From positions 124,001 through 188,000 of the forward strand of contig NZ_RQVT01000051.1 in the NCBI RefSeq assembly GCF_004010055.1: 64,000 nucleotides of DNA, in the 5' to 3' direction. Shown here piece by piece: positions 34,965 through 42,515 of the stretch (position 1 is the first letter of the stretch; every line of letters starts with the position of its first letter). A program made the translations under genes and the position numbers. The notes under the pieces are model-generated. The model worked only from the letters and a program-made list of their open reading frames with translations, did no database searches and was not told the origin of the DNA. Source of the DNA: Psychroflexus aestuariivivens. GTDB lineage: Bacteria; Bacteroidota; Bacteroidia; Flavobacteriales; Flavobacteriaceae.

Positions 34965-35234
34965 TTATTGATTCATTCTTCCTGTCGCGCAACTCACAAA
35001 AGATTTGGCTTTGTTTATTATAGAATTCTGATCGCCTTCAGCTGGGTAACCCAATTTTGTAAGTTGAATTTTGACATTTTCTAAGATATTATTAGAATCG
35101 TATTCAAACTGAATGCTAGATTTTTCAACATCTATATTCAAATTTGAAACGCCATCTATAGTTTGAATTTTCTTGGTAATTGTACTGGCACAACCACCAC
35201 ATTTTAAGTTTTGTATAATTATATTTGTTTGCAT
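34965..35234 (-). CDS. Heavy-metal-associated (HMA) domain protein
   Basis: An 89-residue single-domain protein of the HMA/copper-chaperone fold. The metal-binding loop is NLKCGGCASTITKKI (Cys12 and Cys15, a CxxC with preceding Lys), followed by the typical second-helix region ENVKIQLTKLGYPAEGD. A third cysteine lies near the C terminus (FVSCATGRMNQ). In this context, between rhodanese and persulfide dioxygenase genes, it may bind copper or may carry sulfur on its cysteines; the latter is speculation. It begins 1 base after the rhodanese gene stop. Confidence 0.88.
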   Translation of the reverse strand: MQTNIIIQNLKCGGCASTITKKIQTIDGVSNLNIDVEKSSIQFEYDSNNILENVKIQLTKLGYPAEGDQNSIINKAKSFVSCATGRMNQ

Positions 35235-35235
35235 A

Positions 35236-35571
35236 TTAGTTGTTTTTAATCCATTTGATATATCCGCCTTCTAAATCTATGATGTTTTGAAAACCAATAG
35301 AAACCATAATTCTCGCGGCTTTTTGACTTCGATTGCCACTTCTACAATAAATATAAATTGGCTCAGATTTATTGAATTTATCTATTTTCGTTTCAAAATC
35401 TGATCTTAAAACGTCAATATTTATTGATCCATTTATTTTTCCTAGTAGGAATTCATTTTTTGTTCTTACATCTACGAGCTGAACATTCGGTTTTTGAATG
35501 GCAACTTTGTATTGATTAGCGTTGATTACGCTAATTTCTTTAAATTTCTTTGTTTTAAAAATAGAAAACAT
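35236..35571 (-). CDS. Single-domain rhodanese
   Basis: A 111-residue rhodanese. The LVDVRTKNEFLLGKINGSINIDV block and the active-site loop YIYCRSGNRSQKAARIM (Cys76) are clear, so it should transfer sulfane sulfur to a thiol acceptor. It is the first enzyme gene of the operon and follows a candidate Crp/Fnr operator at 35617-35630. No signal peptide is obvious; a short N-terminal extension (MFSIFKTKKFKEISVI) precedes the domain. It probably supplies or relays persulfide sulfur for the dioxygenase downstream. Confidence 0.93.
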   Translation of the reverse strand: MFSIFKTKKFKEISVINANQYKVAIQKPNVQLVDVRTKNEFLLGKINGSINIDVLRSDFETKIDKFNKSEPIYIYCRSGNRSQKAARIMVSIGFQNIIDLEGGYIKWIKNN

Positions 35572-35616
35572 AAATTAAATTTCCTACAAATTAAAACGAT
35601 TTAAGCGAGCCCTACA

Positions 35617-35630
35617 GTAACAAAAGTTAC
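35617..35630. promoter_or_regulatory. Candidate Crp/Fnr operator upstream of the rhodanese operon
   Basis: The perfect palindrome GTAACAAAAGTTAC (5-4-5 geometry, as in FNR-type sites) lies between the Crp/Fnr gene stop and the rhodanese start. A TAATTTG sequence near the -7 position (complement at 35587-35593) would put the operator centre near -41 to -44, as for class II activation. The spacing is inferred. Confidence 0.5.
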
Positions 35631-35640
35631 GAATTTAGTT

Positions 35641-36267
35641 TTAGAACAATTTGATAGAATTACGTTGCAAAGCGATTCTTTTTTCTTTTTCCAATTGTTT
35701 CAGTAGTCTAGAAACAACCACGCGACTGGTATGAAGATCGTAAGCGATTTCTTGGTGAGTAGTTTTGATTTCCGAATTTTCATAAAATTTTGCTTTATTA
35801 TGAAGGTATTTTAAAAGGCGTTGGTCCATTTTTTTGAAAGCTATATTATCAATGGTTTCCAAAACTTCCATTAAACGGTTGTGGTAACTGTCGAAAACAA
35901 AATTTCGCCAGGATTTATATTTCGAAATCCAAGCTTCCATTTTTTCAATAGGAATCATCACCAGAGTGGAATCGATCTCGGCGACTGCTCGAATTTCGCT
36001 TACAGCGGTTGCAGTACAACAGGAAAGTGTCATGGCGCAAGTTTCTCCTTTTTCTAGAAAGTAGAGGAGAAGTTCAAAACCTTCTTTGTCTTCGCGCATC
36101 ACTTTGATGACGCCGTCCAAAAGCAATGGCATTGCCGTCAAATATTGACCGATACGGATGAGTTCGTCACCGGATTTTACTTTTTTGACAATTCCAACTT
36201 CATTGATTTCTTCCAGCAGTTCTTCTTCAAAAATATGGGCGTAATTTGTTTTTATTTCTTCTAACAT
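35641..36267 (-). CDS. Crp/Fnr family transcriptional regulator
   Basis: A 208-residue regulator with an N-terminal cyclic-nucleotide-binding-like sensor domain (SGDELIRIGQYLTAMPLLLDGVIKVMRED...LLLYFLEKGETCAMTLSCC) and a C-terminal winged helix (TTHQEIAYDLHTSRVVVSRLLKQLEKEKRI). Cys77, Cys83 and Cys84 sit where other Crp members bind ligand or sense redox; no N-terminal [4Fe-4S] cluster cysteines are seen. It lies 69 bases upstream of the rhodanese-HMA-MBL genes on the same strand, with a palindrome in the gap. Regulation of sulfide or persulfide detoxification is a reasonable inference. Confidence 0.9.
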   Translation of the reverse strand: MLEEIKTNYAHIFEEELLEEINEVGIVKKVKSGDELIRIGQYLTAMPLLLDGVIKVMREDKEGFELLLYFLEKGETCAMTLSCCTATAVSEIRAVAEIDSTLVMIPIEKMEAWISKYKSWRNFVFDSYHNRLMEVLETIDNIAFKKMDQRLLKYLHNKAKFYENSEIKTTHQEIAYDLHTSRVVVSRLLKQLEKEKRIALQRNSIKLF

Positions 36268-36281
36268 TATTTAGTAATTGA

Positions 36282-36289
36282 TATTTTTG
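36282..36289 (+). promoter_or_regulatory. -7 promoter element of the pseudouridine synthase gene
   Basis: TATTTTTG fits TAnnTTTG, 39 bases before the start codon. No TTG is seen at the expected -33 distance. Confidence 0.45.
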
Positions 36290-36328
36290 CACTAAGATAG
36301 AGATTTCAACAAAAACTAGAATCCATTT

Positions 36329-36892
36329 ATGGCGCATTATTTCAAAATATTCAAACCTTATGGCATGTTGAGTCAATTTATATATAACCAAAAGCAGCGA
36401 AAAAATAAACGTTTGCTAGGAGAGTTGGGGGAATTTCCTGAAGGAACAATGTCTGTTGGTAGATTAGATGAAGATTCTGAAGGATTGTTGTTTTTGACCA
36501 CTGATGGAAAATTCAGTTACAAAATTACATCTACAAATGTTGACAAAGAGTACTGGGTTCAAGTGGATGGTATTATATCTGAAAAAGATGTTGAAAAGTT
36601 ATCAGATGGTATTGAAATAAGTATCTATGGAAAACCTTACCAAACATTGCCTTGTGAAGTCAGATTAATGTCGCCTCCACAAAACTTACCTGAACGAGCC
36701 AAAAGAATTAGAAGTGAAGCACATGGGCCGACTTCTTGGATTTCCATCGTTCTAAATGAAGGAAAATATCGACAAGTTCGTAAAATGACTGCTAAAATTG
36801 GATTTCCAACTTTACGTTTAATTCGTTATCGAATTGGAGATGAAACTATTGAAGGAATGGATTCTGAAGAAATACAAAACATTAGTTTTTAG
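36329..36892 (+). CDS. RsuA/RluE-family pseudouridine synthase
   Basis: A 187-residue pseudouridine synthase that isomerises uridine in rRNA. The catalytic motif is SVGRLDEDSEGLLFLTTDG (Asp47), followed by KEYWVQVDG and the C-terminal RQVRKMTAKIGFPTLRLIRYRIG. It has no N-terminal S4 domain, as in the RluE branch, which modifies 23S rRNA; the exact target nucleotide is not readable from the sequence. It is monocistronic and divergent from the Crp/Fnr gene. Confidence 0.9.
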   Translation: MAHYFKIFKPYGMLSQFIYNQKQRKNKRLLGELGEFPEGTMSVGRLDEDSEGLLFLTTDGKFSYKITSTNVDKEYWVQVDGIISEKDVEKLSDGIEISIYGKPYQTLPCEVRLMSPPQNLPERAKRIRSEAHGPTSWISIVLNEGKYRQVRKMTAKIGFPTLRLIRYRIGDETIEGMDSEEIQNISF

Positions 36893-37040
36893 TTAATTAA
36901 GTAGTTTTATCTAAAGTCATTAATTATATTTTTCATTTTAAAAAAATCATTAAAAATAAACCTCAATTCTCTAAGTTTAATGTGAAATAAATTCTATTCA
37001 CAAAATGAAATCCTAAACTTTATAGCTTTCAAAAAAACCT

Positions 37041-37048
37041 TACATTTG
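37041..37048 (+). promoter_or_regulatory. -7 promoter element of ychF
   Basis: TACATTTG fits TAnnTTTG and lies 28 bases before the ychF start. The upstream gap (36893-37040) is AT-rich with no recognisable gene. Confidence 0.5.
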
Positions 37049-37075
37049 CGCTTTTAAAATTGAAGAATAAAACTT

Positions 37076-38170
37076 ATGAAAGCAGGAATTGTAGGCCTAC
37101 CAAATGTGGGGAAATCCACATTATTTAACTCGTTATCCAATGCCAAAGCACAAAGTGCGAATTTCCCATTTTGTACTATAGAACCAAACATAGGCGTAGT
37201 AAATGTGCCCGATCCGAGATTACAAAAGTTAGAATCTCTGGTTAATCCAGAACGCGTTGTTCCTGCAACAGTTGAAATTGTTGATATTGCAGGATTGGTC
37301 AAAGGGGCAAGCAAGGGCGAAGGTTTAGGAAACCAATTCTTGGGAAATATCCGCGAAACCGATGCAATTTTGCATGTTCTGCGTTGTTTTGATGACGATA
37401 ACGTTGTTCATGTTGATGGTAGTATCGATCCGATTCGTGATAAGGAAACTATAGATATTGAATTGCAACTTAAAGATTTAGAAGCTGTTGACAAGAAAAT
37501 TGAAAAAACTAAACGCGCCGCAAAAACTGGCAATAAAGAAGCACAACGTGAACTTGGTGTTTTAGAAAAATTAAAATCAGGTTTAGAAAGCGGTACATCG
37601 GTTAGAGCCCTTGAAATTCCTGAAGAAGACCGTGAAGATATTGTAAAACCAATGCAATTTATCACAGATAAACCCGTCATGTATGTTTGCAATGTGGACG
37701 AAGCTTCAGCTGTTGAAGGTAACGCCCATGTAGAACGTGTCAAAGAAGCTGTGAAAGACGAAGATGCAGAAGTTATTGTTTTAGCCGTTGGCATTGAAGC
37801 TGACATTGCTGAACTTGATGATTATGAAGAACGTCAGATGTTTTTGGAAGATATTGGCTTATCCGAAGCAGGTGTGGCAAAAATGATTCGTTCTGCTTAC
37901 AAATTATTGAATCAACAAACTTATTTTACGGCCGGAGTGAAGGAAGTACGAGCTTGGACTGTAAAAGTTGGTGCTACAGCACCACAAGCAGCGGGCGTAA
38001 TTCATACTGATTTTGAACGTGGATTTATCCGTGCTGAAGTTATCAAATACGATGACTTTGTCAGTTACGGTAGTGAAGCTAAAGTTCGAGATGCTGGAAA
38101 ACTTAATGTTGAAGGCAAAGAATACATTGTTAAAGACGGAGATGTTATGAATTTTAGATTTAACGTTTAA
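37076..38170 (+). CDS. ychF: Redox-regulated ATPase YchF (Obg family)
   Basis: A 364-residue Obg-superfamily P-loop NTPase that prefers ATP and binds ribosomes, linked to oxidative-stress control. Motif G1 is GIVGLPNVGKSTLFN, G3 is DIAGLVKGASKGEGLGNQFL, and a central coiled-coil region follows (KKIEKTKRAAKTGNKEAQREL). The C-terminal TGS domain includes LLNQQTYFTAGVKEVRAWTV and DFERGFIRAEVIKYDDF. Length and sequence are typical. A terminator follows. Confidence 0.97.
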   Translation: MKAGIVGLPNVGKSTLFNSLSNAKAQSANFPFCTIEPNIGVVNVPDPRLQKLESLVNPERVVPATVEIVDIAGLVKGASKGEGLGNQFLGNIRETDAILHVLRCFDDDNVVHVDGSIDPIRDKETIDIELQLKDLEAVDKKIEKTKRAAKTGNKEAQRELGVLEKLKSGLESGTSVRALEIPEEDREDIVKPMQFITDKPVMYVCNVDEASAVEGNAHVERVKEAVKDEDAEVIVLAVGIEADIAELDDYEERQMFLEDIGLSEAGVAKMIRSAYKLLNQQTYFTAGVKEVRAWTVKVGATAPQAAGVIHTDFERGFIRAEVIKYDDFVSYGSEAKVRDAGKLNVEGKEYIVKDGDVMNFRFNV

Positions 38171-38190
38171 ATACAGTTTCCAACAAATAT

Positions 38191-38228
38191 AAAAAGCCTC
38201 AGTTTCTAATTTAAACTGGGGCTTTTTT
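38191..38228 (+). terminator. Terminator of ychF
   Basis: A 10-bp stem (38196-38205 with 38213-38222, one T-G pair) and a 7-base loop are followed by six T. Confidence 0.85.
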
Positions 38229-38243
38229 AGCCTTATAAAAGTT

Positions 38244-38251
38244 TATCTTTG
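38244..38251 (+). promoter_or_regulatory. -7 promoter element of the first DEAD-box helicase gene
   Basis: TATCTTTG fits TAnnTTTG and lies 18 bases before the start codon, just after the ychF terminator. No TTG is seen at the -33 position. Confidence 0.5.
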
Positions 38252-38268
38252 CCGAAATATTATTTTTT

Positions 38269-39600
38269 ATGCCAGTTCATTTCTCCGATTTAGGAATCAA
38301 TATACAATTTCAAAAAAGCTTATCTGAATTACAAATTTCTGCACCGACAGAAGTTCAAGAAAAAACCATTCCCATTATACTAAATCAAAAGGAAGATTTA
38401 GTGGTTTTATCAAAAACCGGAAGTGGAAAAACAGCAGCCTTTGGCTTGCCATTATTACAATTGATAGATTCTGAAAATACTAACATACAAACGCTTATTT
38501 TAGCACCTACTCGAGAATTAGCGCAGCAGATTTATCATAATCTTTCGTCATTTGCTCATAATCAAAATCAGATTAAAATAGTTGGACTATATGGCGGAAC
38601 ACCAGTTAAACCACAAATAGAAGCTTTATCAAACACCACTCATATGGTCGTGGCGACTCCAGGACGTTTACTCGATTTGATGAAACGCGATGCAATCGAC
38701 CTTAAAAACTTGCAGTATTTAGTGTTAGACGAAGCCGACGAGATGCTCAGTGCTTTAAAAGAAGAAGTCAATCAAATTATTTCTGTGATTCCACAATCAA
38801 GGCGAACTCTATTATTCACGGCGACTATGCCAGGAACACTTAAGCAATTGGTTCAGAATTACATGTCAAAAGATGTCATTCAGATTGAAGTTGATACAGA
38901 AACTCTTGGTCATCAAGATATTGATCATCAATATGTGGTTGTTGAACCCATCGAAAAGTTAGAAGTATTACTTCATTTTTTGAATTCGAAATCTGGTGAA
39001 CGTGGTATTATTTTCTGTAAAACTAAAGCTGCCGTCAATAAATTAGCCAAAAAATTAGCGATTAACAGGTTTTCATCGGGGGCAATTCATGGAAGTCTCA
39101 CACAAAAAATACGCGATCGCATTATGGAGCAATTTCGCGCTGGACAAATCGATATTTTAGTGGCAACTGATTTAGCTGCACGTGGCATTGATGTCAAGGA
39201 ACTATCTTTCGTAATCAACTATCATTTACCAGACACTTTTGAAGCCTATGTCCATCGTAGTGGTCGAACCGCAAGAGCAGGAGCAAAGGGACTTTCTTTA
39301 AGTATTTTGCAAACCGATGAAGTTCAAAAGATTCCAGAATTTGAAGCTGCGCTAGGAATCAATTTTTCTAAATTAGCTAAAGCAGATGCTCAAAGCATAG
39401 AAGAAAATAATGCGCTACTCTGGGCAAAGAAAATATTTAAAACTAAACCTAATAGAGAGGTTTCAGAAGAATTTAAAGGGAAAATCAAAACGATTTTTCA
39501 CCATTTGACAAAAGAAGAACTTTTAGACAAAGTTTTAGCTGATTATCTAGCTCAATCAAAATCAGATTTAAAATCATCAGGAAGTTCAAAAAAGAATTAA
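38269..39600 (+). CDS. DEAD-box ATP-dependent RNA helicase, first of a tandem pair
   Basis: A 443-residue RNA helicase. Motifs appear in order: the Q motif region (APTEVQEKTIPIIL), motif I SKTGSGKTAAFG, PTRELAQQI, TPGRLLDL, motif II VLDEADEML, motif III TATMPG, and in the second RecA domain ATDLAARGIDV and YVHRSGRTARAG. The short C-terminal extension (about 70 residues) is basic and helical and lacks the glycine-rich or DbpA-type tail. It probably remodels RNA or assists ribosome assembly, though no substrate is identifiable. The second helicase gene starts 5 bases downstream. Confidence 0.94.
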   Translation: MPVHFSDLGINIQFQKSLSELQISAPTEVQEKTIPIILNQKEDLVVLSKTGSGKTAAFGLPLLQLIDSENTNIQTLILAPTRELAQQIYHNLSSFAHNQNQIKIVGLYGGTPVKPQIEALSNTTHMVVATPGRLLDLMKRDAIDLKNLQYLVLDEADEMLSALKEEVNQIISVIPQSRRTLLFTATMPGTLKQLVQNYMSKDVIQIEVDTETLGHQDIDHQYVVVEPIEKLEVLLHFLNSKSGERGIIFCKTKAAVNKLAKKLAINRFSSGAIHGSLTQKIRDRIMEQFRAGQIDILVATDLAARGIDVKELSFVINYHLPDTFEAYVHRSGRTARAGAKGLSLSILQTDEVQKIPEFEAALGINFSKLAKADAQSIEENNALLWAKKIFKTKPNREVSEEFKGKIKTIFHHLTKEELLDKVLADYLAQSKSDLKSSGSSKKN

Positions 39601-39605
39601 TTATT

Positions 39606-40925
39606 ATGGCAAACCACATAAAATCACAACAGGATATTCTGAATAAGTTAAAAATTCAAGCTTTAAATCCGATGCAGGAAGAAGCGATTCCTATAATTGA
39701 AAATTCTACCAATACCATTATTTTATCACCCACAGGAACGGGAAAAACATTGGCTTTTTCATTACCACTCCTAAAAGCTTTAGATCCTGAATCTTCCGAG
39801 GTACAAGCTCTTATTTTAGTTCCGTCAAGAGAATTGGCTATTCAAATTGAACAAGTCTTACGTTCAATGGGTTCAGGACACAAAATCAATGCTGTCTATG
39901 GTGGGAGAGCTATGGCTAAGGATAAAATAGAACTAAAGCATAATCCAGCCATTTTAATAGGAACGCCAGGCCGAATTCTCGATCACTTTACCAGCGAGCG
40001 TTTTTCTAAAACAGATATTCAAACCCTTGTTTTAGATGAATTTGATAAGTCTTTAGAAGTTGGTTTTGAAGAAGAAATGAAAGCTATTATTTCGCAATTA
40101 CCTAATTTAAATAAACGTGTTTTAACTTCTGCAACACAAGGCGTTAAGATTCCTGGTTTTGTACATTTAGATCAACCTAAGACAATCAATTATTTAAACG
40201 TTAAAACACCTTCTAAATTAAGTATTAAAATAGTGGTTTCACCTACTGAAAATAAGTTGAAAACATTACTGAATTTAGTTCAGCATATTGGCTCAGAACC
40301 CGGTATTGTGTTTTGCAATTTACGTGAAAGTATTGCTGAAGTCAGTGCATATTTGACGCGTCATAAAATCAGTCATGCTTGTTTTTCTGGTGAGATGGAA
40401 CAAAAAGATCGGGAACGGGCATTAATCAAATTTAGAAATGGTACATGCCAACTACTAATTGCTACAGATTTGGCTGCACGTGGAATTGATATTCCTGAAA
40501 TGAAATTCATCATTCACTATGAACTTCCTCGACACGAAGAAGAATTTATTCATCGAAATGGCAGAACAGCAAGAGTGAGCGAAAAGGGAACTGCTTATAT
40601 TTTGAAATGGGAGCGCGAGACTTTACCAGAATTCATTAAAGATGTGAAAGGGATAGATGTTTCTCAAAAAGCTCCAAAAAAATCCCAATATTGGGAAACT
40701 CTTTTTGTTTCAGGTGGTAGAAAAGACAAAATTTCTAAAGGTGACATTGCCGGTTTGTTTTTTAAACAAGGTGTATTAAATAAGGACCAACTCGGTTTAA
40801 TTGAACTTAAACCTGATTGTGCATTTGTCGCTGTTCCGTTAGATCTTGCGGACGAATTAGTCGAAAAATTAAGTGAATCCCGTTTGAAGAAGAAAAAAGT
40901 TCGAATTAGAGTTTTAGATAGTTAA
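39606..40925 (+). CDS. DEAD-box-like RNA helicase with DEFD motif II
   Basis: A 439-residue helicase in the same operon. Motif I is SPTGTGKTLAFS, followed by PSRELAIQI and TPGRILDHF; motif II reads DEFD instead of DEAD (VLDEFDKSL), and motif III is SAT (TSATQG). The second domain has ATDLAARGIDI and FIHRNGRTARVS. The C-terminal portion (about 355-439) contains a DbpA-like RNA-binding fold pattern (RKDKISKGDIAGLFFKQG, with FVAVPLDLADELVEKL), suggesting 23S rRNA binding. The 3' end overlaps the convergent esterase gene by 12 bases. Confidence 0.92.
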   Translation: MANHIKSQQDILNKLKIQALNPMQEEAIPIIENSTNTIILSPTGTGKTLAFSLPLLKALDPESSEVQALILVPSRELAIQIEQVLRSMGSGHKINAVYGGRAMAKDKIELKHNPAILIGTPGRILDHFTSERFSKTDIQTLVLDEFDKSLEVGFEEEMKAIISQLPNLNKRVLTSATQGVKIPGFVHLDQPKTINYLNVKTPSKLSIKIVVSPTENKLKTLLNLVQHIGSEPGIVFCNLRESIAEVSAYLTRHKISHACFSGEMEQKDRERALIKFRNGTCQLLIATDLAARGIDIPEMKFIIHYELPRHEEEFIHRNGRTARVSEKGTAYILKWERETLPEFIKDVKGIDVSQKAPKKSQYWETLFVSGGRKDKISKGDIAGLFFKQGVLNKDQLGLIELKPDCAFVAVPLDLADELVEKLSESRLKKKKVRIRVLDS

Positions 40926-41783
40926 AACTAATTTCAAAAGAAATGAGAATAGCATTTTTAAAATAACGATGTAGATTTTTTCTAATGATGAAAAAATTTG
41001 AATTCTAATTTTTCCCCCTAACATCGGTTCTAAAACTTCCCATACATTTTGAGCAACGATTTCATGTCCTTCTGCTGTAGGATGAATGCCATCGCTTTGA
41101 TTGAGTGATTCAATGCCACCTACATCTTTCAAAATGAATGGTATAAAGGCTAGATCATTAGTTTTTGCGAGTTCTTGATAGAGCTGTTTGAATTCTGATG
41201 TATAAGTTTCACCCATATTTGGCGGTAATTGCATGCCAGCTAAAATTATTTTTGTTCCTGGACTTTGTTTCTGAACACTGTTTATGATTGCTTGAAGATT
41301 GCGCTTTGTTTCAGATAAATCTACGCCACGCAATCCATCATTTGCCCCAAGTTCTAATAGAAAAATATCAATATCTTGTTTCAAAATCCAGTCAATTCTA
41401 CGCTTGCCGCCAGCGGTAGTTTCACCACTCACTCCAGAATTAATAACTTCATAATTCAGACCCAAACTGTCAATTTTTTCTTGCAAAATTGCAGGATAAG
41501 CTTGGTCAGGGTCATCAAGACCGTAACCGGCAGTAATACTGTCTCCAAAACACAAGATAACTTTTGACTCTTTAGATTTTGATTTGCTTTCGTTTACACT
41601 TTGGGTATTTTCAGTTTGTGTTTCAACCGTTTCATCTTTCGAGTTGTCAGTGACTTCTTTATTTTGATTGCCATTACAACTTAGAATCAGGAATAGAGGA
41701 ATTAAATAATAAAACTTTATGATTTTCTGAACAAATGAAATTACTGTGTTTGAAAGCAATTGTTTATTTTGGAATTTAGACAT
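40914..41783 (-). CDS. SGNH/GDSL arylesterase lipoprotein (TesA-like)
   Basis: A 289-residue predicted lipoprotein with a lipobox ending at Cys36 (FLILSC), a Ser/Thr/Glu/Lys-rich linker and a TesA-like SGNH hydrolase domain. Block I is FGDSITAGYG (Ser82), block III is GANDGLRG and block V is DGIHPTAEGH. It hydrolyses esters or thioesters, probably in the periplasm. The last 33 or so residues after the natural end of the domain (EPMLGG) are hydrophobic and look non-homologous; they begin at a GGGGGAAAAA tract and overlap the helicase gene, so the true C terminus may be shorter. It diverges from a LolD/YbbA-like ABC gene, mirroring E. coli tesA-ybbA. Confidence 0.88.
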   Translation of the reverse strand: MSKFQNKQLLSNTVISFVQKIIKFYYLIPLFLILSCNGNQNKEVTDNSKDETVETQTENTQSVNESKSKSKESKVILCFGDSITAGYGLDDPDQAYPAILQEKIDSLGLNYEVINSGVSGETTAGGKRRIDWILKQDIDIFLLELGANDGLRGVDLSETKRNLQAIINSVQKQSPGTKIILAGMQLPPNMGETYTSEFKQLYQELAKTNDLAFIPFILKDVGGIESLNQSDGIHPTAEGHEIVAQNVWEVLEPMLGGKIRIQIFSSLEKIYIVILKMLFSFLLKLVLTI

Positions 41784-41809
41784 AAGTAGTCAATTAAATT
41801 AAACATGAT

Positions 41810-42496
41810 ATGCCAAAGATATTGAAGATTGCTGGGTTAACAAAGACTTATTCTAGCGGTCGCAAAGAATTAACGGTTTTACAAGACATTTCTTTTGAAG
41901 TTGAAAAAGGTCAAAGCTTTTCAATTGTAGGTCCTTCTGGAAGTGGAAAAACAACTTTATTAGGTTTATGTGCAGGTTTGGACAATCCAGATTCTGGTCA
42001 AGTCGAATTGTGCGGTCAAGACTTAAATGCTTTAAATGAAGATGAACGCGCTCAACTTCGAAATAAAGAAGTGGGATTTATTTTTCAGAATTTTCAACTC
42101 TTACCGACATTAACGGCGCTTGAAAATGTGAGTGTCCCTTTAGAACTTCAAGGTTCAAAAAACGCCACTAAAAAAAGTATGGCTTTATTGGAGAAAGTGG
42201 GATTGGCTAAGCGTTCGGATCATTATCCTTCACAACTTTCAGGTGGAGAACAGCAACGTGTAGCTTTAGCAAGAGCTTTTGCCAACGCGCCATCTATTTT
42301 ATTTGCCGATGAGCCAACAGGAAATTTAGACGAAGAAACGGGAGAAAAAGTGATTAAATTATTGTTCGATTTAAATCAAGAAGCCGGAACAACTTTGGTT
42401 ATTATTTCTCATGATTTAGACCTCGCCAATCGAACTCAACAAATTTTGCGCCTGAAAGGAGGTCAAGTCTTAACCAACGAACGTATAAAAGTCTAA
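41810..42496 (+). CDS. ABC transporter ATP-binding protein, YbbA/LolD type
   Basis: A 228-residue ATPase subunit with Walker [10 protein letters not shown], the signature [16 protein letters not shown], Walker [17 protein letters not shown] and the switch His in ISHDLDL. The length and NLDEETG region are characteristic of the MacB/LolD/YbbA group. It pairs with the FtsX-like permease 19 bases downstream and is divergent from the TesA-like gene, as in the E. coli tesA-ybbA-ybbP locus. It likely powers extraction of a lipid or hydrophobic substrate; the substrate is not known. Confidence 0.93.
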   Translation: MPKILKIAGLTKTYSSGRKELTVLQDISFEVEKGQSFSIVGPSGSGKTTLLGLCAGLDNPDSGQVELCGQDLNALNEDERAQLRNKEVGFIFQNFQLLPTLTALENVSVPLELQGSKNATKKSMALLEKVGLAKRSDHYPSQLSGGEQQRVALARAFANAPSILFADEPTGNLDEETGEKVIKLLFDLNQEAGTTLVIISHDLDLANRTQQILRLKGGQVLTNERIKV

Positions 42497-42515
42497 TAAG
42501 TATATTTCCATTACC

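Noticed and set aside
36893-37040. A possible riboswitch or leader RNA upstream of ychF
   Set aside because: The gap is simple AT-rich sequence with no conserved stems or recognisable aptamer.
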